64,000 bases of DNA from Paenibacillus illinoisensis NBRC 15959 (GCF_004000925.1 NZ_BIME01000002.1:558001-622000), one strand, 5' to 3'; positions 35,310 to 45,111 are shown, counted from the stretch's first letter. Notes: a model not told the origin generated them from the sequence alone. Numbers and translations are program-made.

Positions 35310-36233
35310 ATGATGAGTAATATGCATCGTATTCACTGGTTTGACGAGCAGATTCGAAGCGGACGTTTTCCGAACAGCAGCTGGCTTGCCCGTGAATTTG
35401 AAATATCCCGACGTCAGGCACAGCGCGATATTGAATATATGGCGATTTCATTACGTGCCCCTTTACTATATCTTGCGAAATATAGAGGGTATTGTTATGA
35501 GGACCAGACCTATCGCTTACCCCATTTATATATGACAGAAGAAGAACAGAGCGTCCTTAAGTATTTGGCTCATCGTTATCGGCATTTTAATCACGAACAA
35601 TCTGATGTGGTAAAGCGTGTGGCGCATCTGTTAGAGCGATTTACGGCTGAAGAGCAGAAGATATTGAGCCGTCCACTTCCCACATTCGCTGCATCGCCGA
35701 AGCTTCTTCAGCACTTTGAATTATTATCCCATGCCATAACAGAATCACTTAAAGTACATATCTATTACAGAGACTTTTCCGGAGAAAGGCAGTTTCCTTG
35801 GTGTCCATTGAAGATCATATCCCAGTACAATGCTGATTACGTCATTGGCTATGAAACGGATCCTGTACAGCAAAGTGCCATACGGCTGGAGGGTATCGTT
35901 CATGTCCGATTGACGGATCAAACATTCGAGTGTAATTCAGACATGCAGCTCAGTGGATGGGAAGAACCTCTGCCTGTTCGAAAACCGTTTATAGCTGAGA
36001 TTCGTCTGAAAGAAGTGCAGCAAACAGAGCAGTGGCAAGGGTACCCCATTCGGGACAAACAGGATCAGATCCACGCTATTGAATTTTATGACACAGAAGC
36101 TTTCATGCAGCAATTATTTATAAGTGAGTGGGAGGAATTAATATCTCCCGGGTGGCTAAGACGCAGGATACAGAGCCATGCAGACGCAATACTTAACAGA
36201 CTTCACAATTCAAATCATGCTCAAGTGAAGTAA
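35310..36233 (+). CDS. WYL-domain transcriptional regulator
   Basis: 307 residues. The N-terminal helix-turn-helix is SWLAREFEISRRQAQRDIEYM. The central WYL/YafY-like ligand domain includes SLKVHIYYRDFSGERQFPWCPLKIISQYNADYVIGYE, and the C-terminal WCX-like region ends with an arginine-rich helix. WYL domains sense nucleic acids or nucleotides in several regulators, some of which control defence loci. Two paralogous proteins of unknown function follow at once (36257 and 37274), so it probably regulates them. Confidence 0.88.
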   Translation: MMSNMHRIHWFDEQIRSGRFPNSSWLAREFEISRRQAQRDIEYMAISLRAPLLYLAKYRGYCYEDQTYRLPHLYMTEEEQSVLKYLAHRYRHFNHEQSDVVKRVAHLLERFTAEEQKILSRPLPTFAASPKLLQHFELLSHAITESLKVHIYYRDFSGERQFPWCPLKIISQYNADYVIGYETDPVQQSAIRLEGIVHVRLTDQTFECNSDMQLSGWEEPLPVRKPFIAEIRLKEVQQTEQWQGYPIRDKQDQIHAIEFYDTEAFMQQLFISEWEELISPGWLRRRIQSHADAILNRLHNSNHAQVK

Positions 36234-36256
36234 AGACCATGGAGGGAGATCTTATC

Positions 36257-37255
36257 TTGGCCGAAGTACAGTTAAACAACCTGGTGGTAAAGCGAGAGTC
36301 TAAATCATTTGTGGATAGTCTGCATGCTATATTGACCCATACAGGTCAGTTTCAAGGTGCAAAATATTTGCTCTCTGGGTATACGGGAATGGCTTTTAAA
36401 CTTTCGGTGCATCGCAGGCTTCTTCCCATGTCGGTAACTGCGTATGGACAATGGGGAGAAGCACACCGCCCTGGAATTGACAACCTGGGAATATTCACAA
36501 TCTGGGATGGAGGACGTACACGCCATTCTACATTCGATTATTATCAGCTAGATGCAGTGCAATGGGTAAAGCGAAGTCTGGACGAGGGAAAAGGAGTAAT
36601 CTATTGGATTCCGGAGTTCGGGGTTATCCATGGATATGATGACGAAGATTGTATCTTTTACTTACAAGATGGGTCGAGTAAGGAGCCTCAGATTTTGCTA
36701 TATGACAATTTCGGGCTAAACTTCACAGGTTTCTGGTATTGTCAGATCTTTGGTGAGCAGATTCCAATACCCAAACAGGATATGTTGTTGGAATCCTTAC
36801 GACTTGCTATCGAGGATTGGGATATCCCTTATCGACTATTACCAGATCAAAACATCGCTTCTGGCCGATTGGCATATGACGTATGGGTGCAAGCTCTACG
36901 AAGTGGAGATTATGATCCATCAGGGGCAACTTATCTTTTAGAATCTTATTGTCAGTCTCGAAATGAAATTCGAATGTACCTGCAGGATATGCAAGGAATA
37001 TGGGATGAGCTGGACCAAGCTTATTCATGTTATGACCAGCTTGGAACGTTAATTCACCAGATGAGGGGATTCATGATTCAGCAGGAGGACAAATGGACCC
37101 TGGAGCTGGATGCAGCGGAAAAACTGGCACAAGTTCTAATGGAAGCGAAAGCACTAGAAGAGCAAGCGGTTCATTTTTTTCGCATGATATCCGTAAATTT
37201 CCCTGATCGTAAGCGCTCTACTGTGCCACGATGGGGAGCACACTCGGCAAGATAG
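36257..37255 (+). CDS. BtrH/C39-like papain-fold protein, copy 1 (possible non-enzyme)
   Basis: About 332 residues from TTG 36257, 8 bases after GGAGGGAG; the ATG at 36239 precedes that site. The N-terminal half resembles BtrH_N/peptidase-C39-like folds: YLLSGYTGMAF where the nucleophile Cys would be, then VIHGYDDEDCIFYLQD carrying the His-containing GYD block. The expected catalytic Cys is absent, so it may bind rather than cleave or acylate. The C-terminal third is helical. It follows the WYL gene by 24 bases. Family assignment is moderate. Confidence 0.6.
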   Translation: MAEVQLNNLVVKRESKSFVDSLHAILTHTGQFQGAKYLLSGYTGMAFKLSVHRRLLPMSVTAYGQWGEAHRPGIDNLGIFTIWDGGRTRHSTFDYYQLDAVQWVKRSLDEGKGVIYWIPEFGVIHGYDDEDCIFYLQDGSSKEPQILLYDNFGLNFTGFWYCQIFGEQIPIPKQDMLLESLRLAIEDWDIPYRLLPDQNIASGRLAYDVWVQALRSGDYDPSGATYLLESYCQSRNEIRMYLQDMQGIWDELDQAYSCYDQLGTLIHQMRGFMIQQEDKWTLELDAAEKLAQVLMEAKALEEQAVHFFRMISVNFPDRKRSTVPRWGAHSAR

Positions 37256-37273
37256 ACAGAGGGAGGAAGGATA

Positions 37274-38278
37274 ATGACAAAACAAGTTTATCTGGACTTG
37301 ATTCAAGCCAAACAAACCCCGTTTTCTAAGGATCCAAACAGCATGGGCTCCTATGCAGATGTGATGCACCGCATTTTAATACATAAGAAGTGGACAGAAT
37401 TCCCACGTCACATGATTGCGGGTATGACAGCAACTGTATTTCGATTGGTCGTAGATCGGCGTCTGACCGAAGAATCCATCTCAGCCTACAACTGGATGGC
37501 AGAAAACTTTGTAGCTGCTGATTTCATTGGAGTAACGGCCAGTCAGTCAGCAGGGTTTTCATTTGCACCGACGTTTCCTCTGTATCAAAAACAGGCATTG
37601 GTGGACATTAAGACATCCATTGATCGGGGTGTGGGGGCCATAGTATGGCATGACCAATTTGTTATTGCTGCCGGGTATGATGATGTGGAGCAAGTTTTGC
37701 TCATCTGTAACTGCGAAGGACATGACGTTACTCGTTTGCCTTACGATTCTTTTGGGCGAAATAGTACGCCTTATTGGTATTATCAAGTGCTGGAATCCTG
37801 TAGAGCGGTAGATTTATGGGAGGTCTGCAAGGAATCGTTGATTCAGGCCGTCTACAAATGGGAAATCCATGATTACATGCTGCCATCTCAAGATTATGCC
37901 TGCGGATCTGCTGCATATTCTGCCATTGCTTTAGCACTGGAAACAAGCGTTTATGATCCGAGGCAAGCTGCTGCAGTCCTCCGATATTATTGCAAATCAA
38001 GAGAGAATATTGCCTCCTATGTTGCAGGTCTTGGATACCTCTCTGACCAGATGGTTCAGGTCATTCAAGAATATACTTCCTTGTCAGATCTTTATTTGGA
38101 GATGATTCGTTGGGTTGATCATTCCAATTTATGGGATGTAAAAGAACCGGGATGTGTTCAGTCTGTGATAGCGCTTCTACATCAAGCGAGAGAAACGGAA
38201 CAACGTGCCATTGATGCCATTAAGCAGGCCTTTCCTGAAACCATCGGCAATCGTTTTAAAGATGTTGGACTGAGATAG
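37274..38278 (+). CDS. BtrH/C39-like papain-fold protein, copy 2 (possible non-enzyme)
   Basis: 334 residues, paralogue of the preceding protein. Shared blocks are AGMTATVFRLVVDRRL, VIAAGYDDVEQVLLICNCEGHD, LPYDSFGRN, SAAYSAIALALETSVYDP and YCKSRENI. The Cys of the papain-like site is again missing, and here the His before GYDD is also replaced (AAGYDD). GAGGGAGGAAGG precedes ATG. The pair was made by tandem duplication and has diverged well beyond recent copying. Confidence 0.6.
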   Translation: MTKQVYLDLIQAKQTPFSKDPNSMGSYADVMHRILIHKKWTEFPRHMIAGMTATVFRLVVDRRLTEESISAYNWMAENFVAADFIGVTASQSAGFSFAPTFPLYQKQALVDIKTSIDRGVGAIVWHDQFVIAAGYDDVEQVLLICNCEGHDVTRLPYDSFGRNSTPYWYYQVLESCRAVDLWEVCKESLIQAVYKWEIHDYMLPSQDYACGSAAYSAIALALETSVYDPRQAAAVLRYYCKSRENIASYVAGLGYLSDQMVQVIQEYTSLSDLYLEMIRWVDHSNLWDVKEPGCVQSVIALLHQARETEQRAIDAIKQAFPETIGNRFKDVGLR

Positions 38279-38429
38279 CACTGTCATCATGCTGTGAATA
38301 AAAACCGAACCGAGCTCATTGAAGCCTGGGAGGTTTTTTTGCGTTTATCTGGGATCGTAGGTAATTAAATATGGAGGCTTTTTTTAGTTATCAGTAACAA
38401 GAAATTTTGATCCCTGAGCTTGGTCTGAA

Positions 38430-38458
38430 TTGACAAAAGTACATATAACAAGTAATAT
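38430..38458 (+). promoter_or_regulatory. Promoter of the MarR gene
   Basis: TTGACA (38430-38435), a 17-base spacer and TAATAT (38453-38458). The spacer contains the imperfect repeat TAC...GTA, a possible autoregulatory site. Confidence 0.62.
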
Positions 38459-38507
38459 CTAAATAAAGAATCTTAAAACTGAGATATATAAAATGGAGTG
38501 AGAAACA

Positions 38508-38927
38508 ATGAATAATTTTCGATATCAAGCATGTCTTCATTTCATTCAAATGTCAAAAATGATTCAGGACCAATTTCGGAGCGAGTTAAAGAAAGCAGAT
38601 CTCAATTTCACGGAACTTTCTGTGTTAGTATCGCTTGAACATGAAGAGAAACAAGCAATTCAACAGCTTTCTCAACATGTATCTTTGACTAGTGGTGCTT
38701 TGACGTATATCTTGGATAAATTGGAGAATAAAAAGCTGCTAGCACGGATCCCTTGTCATTCGGATCGTCGAGTGATATTCGTACAATTAACGGATAAAGG
38801 CAGACACTTAATAGATTGTATACTTCCCAATCTGTATGACTTGGCTGATACTCAGTTCAATTCATTAACGATGGATGACGCTGATAAACTTGAAAAGTTG
38901 GTAACGAATATGGGGACCGTCGGTTAA
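38508..38927 (+). CDS. MarR-family regulator
   Basis: 139 residues. Winged helix with LNFTELSVLVSLEHEEKQAIQQLSQHVSLTSGALTYILDKLENKKLLARIPCHSDRRV in outline (helix-turn-helix about residues 45-75, wing DRRVIFVQLT). Dimeric repressor type. GGAGTGAG precedes ATG. Target unknown; no gene follows on the same strand before a terminator. Confidence 0.9.
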   Translation: MNNFRYQACLHFIQMSKMIQDQFRSELKKADLNFTELSVLVSLEHEEKQAIQQLSQHVSLTSGALTYILDKLENKKLLARIPCHSDRRVIFVQLTDKGRHLIDCILPNLYDLADTQFNSLTMDDADKLEKLVTNMGTVG

Positions 38928-39120
38928 TACATCCTGGATGGCGAAAAATTCAATAACCTGAGTGAAGTCTATCCATTGGGATGAGGACACGATCGGGGAG
39001 ACCGAATTGGGATATACAACTTGAATCTCAAAACACAACAAGGTTATATGGATGTAGAATGCTTCAATGTACGTGTCCTGAGATAGTCTGCTTTTGAAAT
39101 CGGATGGATAAGAAAAACGA

Positions 39121-39153
39121 AGAATGTTGATCTGGCAGATCAACATTCTTTTT
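39121..39153. terminator. Bidirectional terminator between MarR and aldo/keto reductase genes
   Basis: AGAATGTTGATCT (39121-39133), loop GGC, AGATCAACATTCT (39137-39149), a perfect 13-base stem. TTTTT follows on the plus strand and GTTTTTC on the minus strand, so it can end both converging transcripts. Confidence 0.88.
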
Positions 39154-39170
39154 GCACATTACAATATGGT

Positions 39171-40061
<891 letters not shown>

Positions 40062-40079
40062 CTAGATTCGAAATTGGGC

Positions 40080-40106
40080 ACCTCAACAGGGCGTTCCCTT
40101 CAAGGT
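40080..40106. promoter_or_regulatory. MerR-type dyad in the divergent region
   Basis: ACCT-N4-AGGG...CCCT-N3-AGGT: outer half-sites ACCT (40080-40083) and AGGT (40103-40106) with inner AGGG/CCCT. The dyad would overlap the -35 region of a plus-strand promoter with -10 TACAAT at 40117-40122. Confidence 0.45.
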
Positions 40107-40132
40107 CGAGTTGCATTACAATGAGCCTATCA

Positions 40133-40151
40133 CCTTCGTGTTACACGAAGG
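40133..40151. promoter_or_regulatory. 19-base palindrome in the MerR leader
   Basis: CCTTCGTGT-T-ACACGAAGG is a perfect 9+1+9 palindrome 42 bases before the MerR ATG, either an operator or a leader hairpin. Confidence 0.55.
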
Positions 40152-40193
40152 CAAGCATACTTTGGAATTTATATTTATCAAGGAGGTTTTCTC

Positions 40194-40643
40194 ATGCACA
40201 CCTTCAAAGAGGCCGCGCAGATCACAGGACTCACCGAGCATGCTATTCGCTTTTATACAGATAAAGGCTTGGTGCCAAGTGTACAGCGCAATCAGAATAA
40301 TATTCGAATGTTTGACGAAGAATCAATCAACTGGTTACATGGCATCAAATGTCTCAAACAATCCGGGATGCCAATTGAAAATATTAAAATGTATGTTGAT
40401 TACTGTCTCGAAGGAGATTCAACGATCCCACAACGGTACACACTTATGATGGAGCATAGAGAGGCAGCTCTTGCTAAGTTTGAAGAAGCCAAACAGCACT
40501 TAGCGCATTTGGAAGAAAAGACAGCTCTATATCAAGCAATAATGGAGAACCGCTCCCTAGACACAACCAATCCCGCTAACTGGAATCGAATTAAACATAT
40601 GCATGGAGACGTATTTTACGCTTCCTCTGCTGTTGATCTATAA
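40194..40643 (+). CDS. MerR-family regulator
   Basis: 149 residues. N-terminal winged helix TFKEAAQITGLTEHAIRFYTDKGLV, then the coiled-coil dimerisation helix (about residues 80-115) and a short C-terminal tail. The single dispersed cysteines (C62, C78) are not arranged as a metal site; many such proteins sense aldehydes. AAGGAGG precedes ATG. It probably activates the divergent aldo/keto reductase. Confidence 0.9.
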   Translation: MHTFKEAAQITGLTEHAIRFYTDKGLVPSVQRNQNNIRMFDEESINWLHGIKCLKQSGMPIENIKMYVDYCLEGDSTIPQRYTLMMEHREAALAKFEEAKQHLAHLEEKTALYQAIMENRSLDTTNPANWNRIKHMHGDVFYASSAVDL

Positions 40644-41157
40644 TGAACAAAAACGCAGGTCAAAGTGCAGGTGCGAAATCAAGTATAGTCTCAAACATGA
40701 ATTCCATTCTAGGTCAGTATACTTTTAGCGAGCAGTCATCGACCCATGAATTGATAGAGTTTACGTACAATCACTGCTGGGTTTGATACCACTCGCTGGC
40801 TTCAAATATGTAAAATCCCGCAAAGCACTCGAGATGAAAACACAGGAATGGTTGATATCCATCTATCTTCAGGCCAATATAAGTGTTACTTCTCTCATTC
40901 TAGCCATGTAGTGCTGGAAGAGTCCAAATATCGGAGTTATAGTCGACAACTTTATTTTCCGCGCCTAATATTTTTTTATCTAAACCTAGAAAAAAATCCC
41001 TTTACAATCATTTACAGTAGGTTATAATACAATCAACAAGTGGGTTACTTTACAAAAAACTGAAATGTTGTAATTCCTTTTTTTTGCAATCATGTAGTCA
41101 CCCTCGACTCGTCCATTTTGCGTTGCTTATTACATAATAGATACCGGAGGTATGATT
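40644..41157. other. Long spacer with a promoter for the small exported peptide
   Basis: No intact gene seen in either strand; short broken frames only. Near its right end TTTACA (41001-41006), a 16-base spacer and TATAAT (41023-41028) form a good plus-strand promoter, leaving a leader of about 125 bases before the small gene at 41158. Confidence 0.5.
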
Positions 41158-41304
41158 ATGGTCAAGAAGAAAATGTCCACAACTCTCAGCGCAGCTTTAA
41201 TCGTTTCTATGCTGGCTGCTGGCGTGATCGTCGCGATCCAAGGTACCACAACGTTAGAGGTAGCGAAGACAGCAGGGGATAAAAAGGTTGAAGTTATTAA
41301 ATGA
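41158..41304 (+). CDS. Small exported peptide precursor, 48 residues
   Basis: The gene encodes a basic N-terminus (MVKKKMSTT), a hydrophobic core (SAALIVSMLAAGVIVAI) and a short polar tail ending AGDKKVEVIK. CCGGAGG lies 7 bases before ATG 41158. A strong promoter (41001-41028) precedes and a strong terminator (41431) follows, so it looks like a real monocistronic unit. It could be a secreted signalling-type peptide or the surviving N-terminus of a longer exported protein. No receptor gene is adjacent. I do not recognise a family. Confidence 0.55.
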   Translation: MVKKKMSTTLSAALIVSMLAAGVIVAIQGTTTLEVAKTAGDKKVEVIK

Positions 41305-41430
41305 ATAAGCTAGGTGCGGCTCTAGTCGTCAATTAGGGAGTATTCGAAGCACCTGATGCGAAATTCAAGCGGAATCAAAAGACACTAGAGTGGCAGCAGC
41401 TCAAGATAAGAGTGAACAAGTATAATGAAT

Positions 41431-41469
41431 AAAAAAACCTCAGCTCGGTAAACCTGCTGAGGTTTTTTT
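41431..41469. terminator. Terminator, probably bidirectional
   Basis: AAAACCTCAGC (41434-41444) pairs with GCTGAGGTTTT (41456-41466) and T residues run to 41469; A residues before the stem give a U-tract on the minus strand as well. It separates the small peptide gene from the convergent PucR gene. Confidence 0.85.
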
Positions 41470-41506
41470 ATTGGGTGGAACAGAGTGCGGCGGCAATTGC
41501 CCTTTT

Positions 41507-43105
41507 TTAAATTTGCCTCTCAGGCGACATCAAGTGCCTAAACATAAGTCCCAGCTTTAAGAGCAGCAGATGGTCGGTATTCTTCAAATCCAGATTCAGC
41601 AGCCCCGAAATTTTCTCGAGCCTGTACAGCACTGTGTTGCGATGGATATATAGCTCACGTGCCGTTTCATTCACTTGGCCGTTGTTGGCGAAATAGGCTT
41701 CAAGTGTGTGCATCATCTCACTGGTGTATTCCTCTTCTTTGTCCATGAGTGAACGGAATAAATAAGAGCAATACCGGACCATAACCTCCTGCGGAATATG
41801 CTTGAAGAGATAAATAAACTCCAGGTCAGCAAACATGACAATCGGTTCGCTTAAACCAAGCTCCGTACTGATTCTCTCAGCATCCCCGCACTCCCGGAAG
41901 CCGTCGATGAACTCCTCCATGCCCGTTCTCACTTTACTGATAAAACATGTCCTTGTTCCGTGGTCCCATGTATGCATCAAATCCGCATACAAACGTACCG
42001 AATCCTCATACTTCCTTCGATCCTTGGCCTCTTCTTCTAGAAGGGGGAAGAGTGAATATATGCGGTTCATCACATAAAAATGATGGGATTCCAAGGAGGA
42101 CGTTTTGGGATGGTCCTGAAGCCTATTCTGAATCTCCCTCAGTTTGCGCCTCTGACTTTCATGGTCCCAAGCATCCGCTCTTGTGGAAGATACCATGCAT
42201 ACGTAGGGTGTGCTCCAAAATGTGCTTCCCAATGCTTCGGCAAATTCGAGCACCGTTTTCAGAGAGGCATTCCCCTTTAAGTAACGTTCCATGGCCATGC
42301 CAAGACGACTGCCTGCCGCAGTAGCCTCCTGATTCTGGATGACCTCCAGATGATAGGAAAGAATAACGGCAGCTTGGTGAAAAATGCCTTCCATTTCATG
42401 TGCTTCCAGCAGATTTTCAGTTTGTATCAGCAAATAACCGTATGACTTTCCGTTTTTCAGGAGGGGGACCCGATACAACAGGTTCCTCGCCGACTTGTAA
42501 AACCGATTGTCCTGATTCCAGGGCCAATCGCTCAACAGCTCCATATCGGAACAGCGTGTCATATTATACAAGGTCTGTCCGTCAGAGGTAACGATGGCTA
42601 AAGGAACCCCTAAAATGCTTGTGATACTTTGAAAATAATTGGTGTACTCATCCGCCTGCATCGCAAAATCAACCAGCTTCTTCTGCGTTTCAAGCAATTC
42701 ATTCAGCCGGCGGGTATCGCGTTGGAACTCGGATTGGTAGAGAGCGGTGATCTGCTCGGAGAAGGTAAACTCAAAAGGCAGCTCAATTAGGGGCAAGCCC
42801 AGCCGATCGGCTTCCAACAGGGCTATCTCTGGTATTTCCGCCCAGTATCGACCAAGCTTGATGCCAAGCCCGGAGGCCCCACGTTCATTCAGCTTTTGCA
42901 GCAAATTAACAAATTCCTCAGGTGAATCCCTAATCGCATAAGCTGTAGTCAACAAGAGCTCCCCTTCTTTCATCCAGTTGATCACATCCGGCGCATCCAT
43001 CAAATTGATAGAGCTAATCGTTCGAGAAATTCCTTTTTGACCAGCTGCCAACTTCCCTTCCGATAACGGGTATACCGCCAACGCATCTTCTATAGTTAAA
43101 TGCAT
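41507..43105 (-). CDS. PucR-family transcriptional regulator
   Basis: 532 residues. N-terminal PucR sensor domain (LTIEDALAVYPL ... DAPDVINWMKEGELLLTTAYAI), a central GGDEF-like degenerate region, and the C-terminal helix-turn-helix ETARELYIHRNTVLYRLEKISGLLNLDL. PucR of Bacillus controls purine catabolism. ATG 43105 follows GGAGGATGG; the longer frame to 43132 covers the ribosome site. It is divergent from the 13-gene operon at 43379 and is its obvious regulator, sensing substrate or nitrogen state. Confidence 0.92.
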   Translation of the reverse strand: MHLTIEDALAVYPLSEGKLAAGQKGISRTISSINLMDAPDVINWMKEGELLLTTAYAIRDSPEEFVNLLQKLNERGASGLGIKLGRYWAEIPEIALLEADRLGLPLIELPFEFTFSEQITALYQSEFQRDTRRLNELLETQKKLVDFAMQADEYTNYFQSITSILGVPLAIVTSDGQTLYNMTRCSDMELLSDWPWNQDNRFYKSARNLLYRVPLLKNGKSYGYLLIQTENLLEAHEMEGIFHQAAVILSYHLEVIQNQEATAAGSRLGMAMERYLKGNASLKTVLEFAEALGSTFWSTPYVCMVSSTRADAWDHESQRRKLREIQNRLQDHPKTSSLESHHFYVMNRIYSLFPLLEEEAKDRRKYEDSVRLYADLMHTWDHGTRTCFISKVRTGMEEFIDGFRECGDAERISTELGLSEPIVMFADLEFIYLFKHIPQEVMVRYCSYLFRSLMDKEEEYTSEMMHTLEAYFANNGQVNETARELYIHRNTVLYRLEKISGLLNLDLKNTDHLLLLKLGLMFRHLMSPERQI

Positions 43106-43260
43106 GTCAATCCATCCTCCTAAACGATACATATCTGAATCAGGTACCGGACACCGCGTAACTTTTTAAGCAATTATATAGGGTCTTGTCGAATTCCTGC
43201 AATCCCTATTGTTATATATATGTCATATAAGGTGACCAAAAACATAGATTATTCTGTTTT

Positions 43261-43273
43261 TGAACCAACGTAA
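43261..43273 (-). promoter_or_regulatory. PucR-box-like site
   Basis: Read on the minus strand TTACGTTGGTTCA fits the Bacillus PucR box WWWCNTTGGTTAA (as I recall it) at 12 of 13 positions. It lies midway between the divergent PucR and transporter genes. A weaker TTTTGGTTTT occurs at 43291-43300. Confidence 0.5.
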
Positions 43274-43378
43274 AGCGTATACCGTTAGATAAAAAACCAA
43301 AATTGTGTAAGGAATATTTACATGTATATTTTTTGGCTTTATGATAGGACACAACTTCAAAGAGAAGAGGGGATTCAG

Positions 43379-44176
43379 ATGCAGCTCACCCAAAATCAAC
43401 AGGCAGCGACCCAAAAGGACAGCCGTTCCATGCTTGTAATCGATGATGTCGGCAAAATCTATCCCAATGGCACTGTAGCTGTGCAGCATGCGAATCTGCA
43501 TGTGGGGGAAGGAGAATTTCTATGTTTTGTCGGTCCTTCCGGTTGCGGGAAATCTACCATTTTCAATATGATTGCCGGTTTGACGGAACCGACCTCCGGT
43601 CATCTGACCGTGCTGGGTACTTCCCCAAAGGAAGCACGTAAACAGAATGAAATTGCCTTTGTATTTCAGGAGCATACCCTGCTCCCGTGGGCCAAGCTGA
43701 TTGATAATGTCACCATGCCTCTTACTTTGCGTGGCGTATCCAAAAAGGAGCGGATTACCGAAGGCGAGCGGGTTTTAGAGTTGGTAGGTCTGAAGGATTA
43801 TATGAAGGTGCTGCCCCGTGAGTTGTCAGGCGGAATGAAGATGAGAGTATCTATTGCACGAGCGTTAATATCTCGTCCCAAGCTGCTGTTAATGGACGAA
43901 CCGTTTGGTGCTCTTGATGAAATTACCAGGCAGACGCTGCAGAATGAACTGCTAAATATTTGGGAACAGGACAAGAAGATGTCGGTTCTGTTCATTACGC
44001 ATAACGTGTTCGAAAGTGTGTTCCTATCAACAAAAGTCGTAGTGATGACGCCTCGTCCCGGTAAAATTTCGGATTTCATTGATATTCCGTTTGCCTATCC
44101 GAGGGATGATGAATTCCGGACCCAGCCTGAATTCGGTGAATATGTACGCAGCGTGTCCAATGTACTAAAACATTGA
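43379..44176 (+). CDS. ABC transporter ATP-binding protein (NitT/TauT type)
   Basis: 265 residues with Walker [48 protein letters not shown] and THNVFESVFL. ATG 43379 follows GAGAAGAGGGG; the frame is open upstream to 43322 without a ribosome site. First gene of the 13-gene operon. Energises the permease at 44207, with binding proteins at 45112 and 50038. Confidence 0.92.
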   Translation: MQLTQNQQAATQKDSRSMLVIDDVGKIYPNGTVAVQHANLHVGEGEFLCFVGPSGCGKSTIFNMIAGLTEPTSGHLTVLGTSPKEARKQNEIAFVFQEHTLLPWAKLIDNVTMPLTLRGVSKKERITEGERVLELVGLKDYMKVLPRELSGGMKMRVSIARALISRPKLLLMDEPFGALDEITRQTLQNELLNIWEQDKKMSVLFITHNVFESVFLSTKVVVMTPRPGKISDFIDIPFAYPRDDEFRTQPEFGEYVRSVSNVLKH

Positions 44177-44206
44177 TAGCCAGAAATGAGAGGAGAGGGA
44201 AGCAAC

Positions 44207-45085
44207 ATGGAAGAGATGGTAGCTAATCCAGCCGTTGAAACGACACCAGGCATCCGAGCTTCTGGGAAGGACAATGTCCGCAGCCATCATCCGGCAGAAG
44301 AGAGCCCAGTCATTGGACTGCTGAAAAAAATTCTGCCGCCAATCGTCGTGTTTGTCCTGTTTATCGGTGGATGGGAATTAATCGTGCGGATACTCGGAAT
44401 GCCCCCATATATCTTGCCCAAGCCATCCGATATTGCCGCAGCCGCAGCTGAGAACAGCGCGAATCTGATTACGTCGGTAAGCACAACCATTGTTGAGGCA
44501 TTGATCGGTTTTACGATCAGTGTAGTGCTCGGTATTTCATTGGCCATTCTGCTGGCCCTGTCCAAAACAGTGGAAAAAAGCGTATATCCCTACGCTATTA
44601 TCCTACAGACTATTCCGGTCGTTGCGGTAGCACCAATCATTGTAATCTGGTTCGGAGCGGGAATAAATGCGATTGTAATTATCTCATTCTTAATTAGCTT
44701 TTTCCCGATTTTATCGAATACGCTGATCGGATTGAACTCAACGGATCAGAACATGAAGAATTTATTCTACTTGTATAATGCTAGCAAGCTGCAAACCATT
44801 TGGAGGCTGAGATTTCCTGCGGCACTCCCGTACATTATGGCAGGGCTGAAAATTTCATGCTCCAGTTCGGTTGTCGGAGCGATCGTGGGTGAATACATTG
44901 CAGGCATTGGTGGCGGACAAGGCGGACTTGGTTACGGGATTACCGTTGCAGCAACCCGCCTGCAAACTCCTTATCTGTTCGCCTGCGGTTTAGCAGCATC
45001 GGCCCTAGGAATCGCATTTTTCCTGATCATCAACATGGTGTCGAACAAACTTTTGAAGTCCTGGCATGAATCAGCAATGAAATGA
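44207..45085 (+). CDS. ABC transporter permease (NitT/TauT type)
   Basis: 292 residues. A polar N-terminal tail of about 40 residues is followed by six membrane segments and the coupling loop LYNASKLQTIWRLRFPAALPY. ATG 44207 follows GAGAGGAGAGGG. It resembles permeases of pyrimidine/thiamine-precursor importers as much as sulfonate ones. Only one permease gene is present, so it would act as a homodimer serving both binding proteins of the operon. Confidence 0.9.
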   Translation: MEEMVANPAVETTPGIRASGKDNVRSHHPAEESPVIGLLKKILPPIVVFVLFIGGWELIVRILGMPPYILPKPSDIAAAAAENSANLITSVSTTIVEALIGFTISVVLGISLAILLALSKTVEKSVYPYAIILQTIPVVAVAPIIVIWFGAGINAIVIISFLISFFPILSNTLIGLNSTDQNMKNLFYLYNASKLQTIWRLRFPAALPYIMAGLKISCSSSVVGAIVGEYIAGIGGGQGGLGYGITVAATRLQTPYLFACGLAASALGIAFFLIINMVSNKLLKSWHESAMK

Positions 45086-45111
45086 TACCAGAACCGGGGG
45101 AGAGATCCAAC

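Noticed and set aside
38290..38345. Terminator after the second papain-fold paralogue (AAAACC...GGTTTTTTT)
   Set aside because: Only the outer six or seven bases pair around a long unpaired interior; too weak to annotate.
38928..39120. Possible gene fragment ending in a 30-codon frame before the terminator
   Set aside because: No start, no ribosome site and no recognisable domain; could be decayed sequence but cannot be supported.
40644..41000. Possible transposon or pseudogene remnant
   Set aside because: Only short broken frames; no terminal repeats, DDE-type motifs or target duplications seen.
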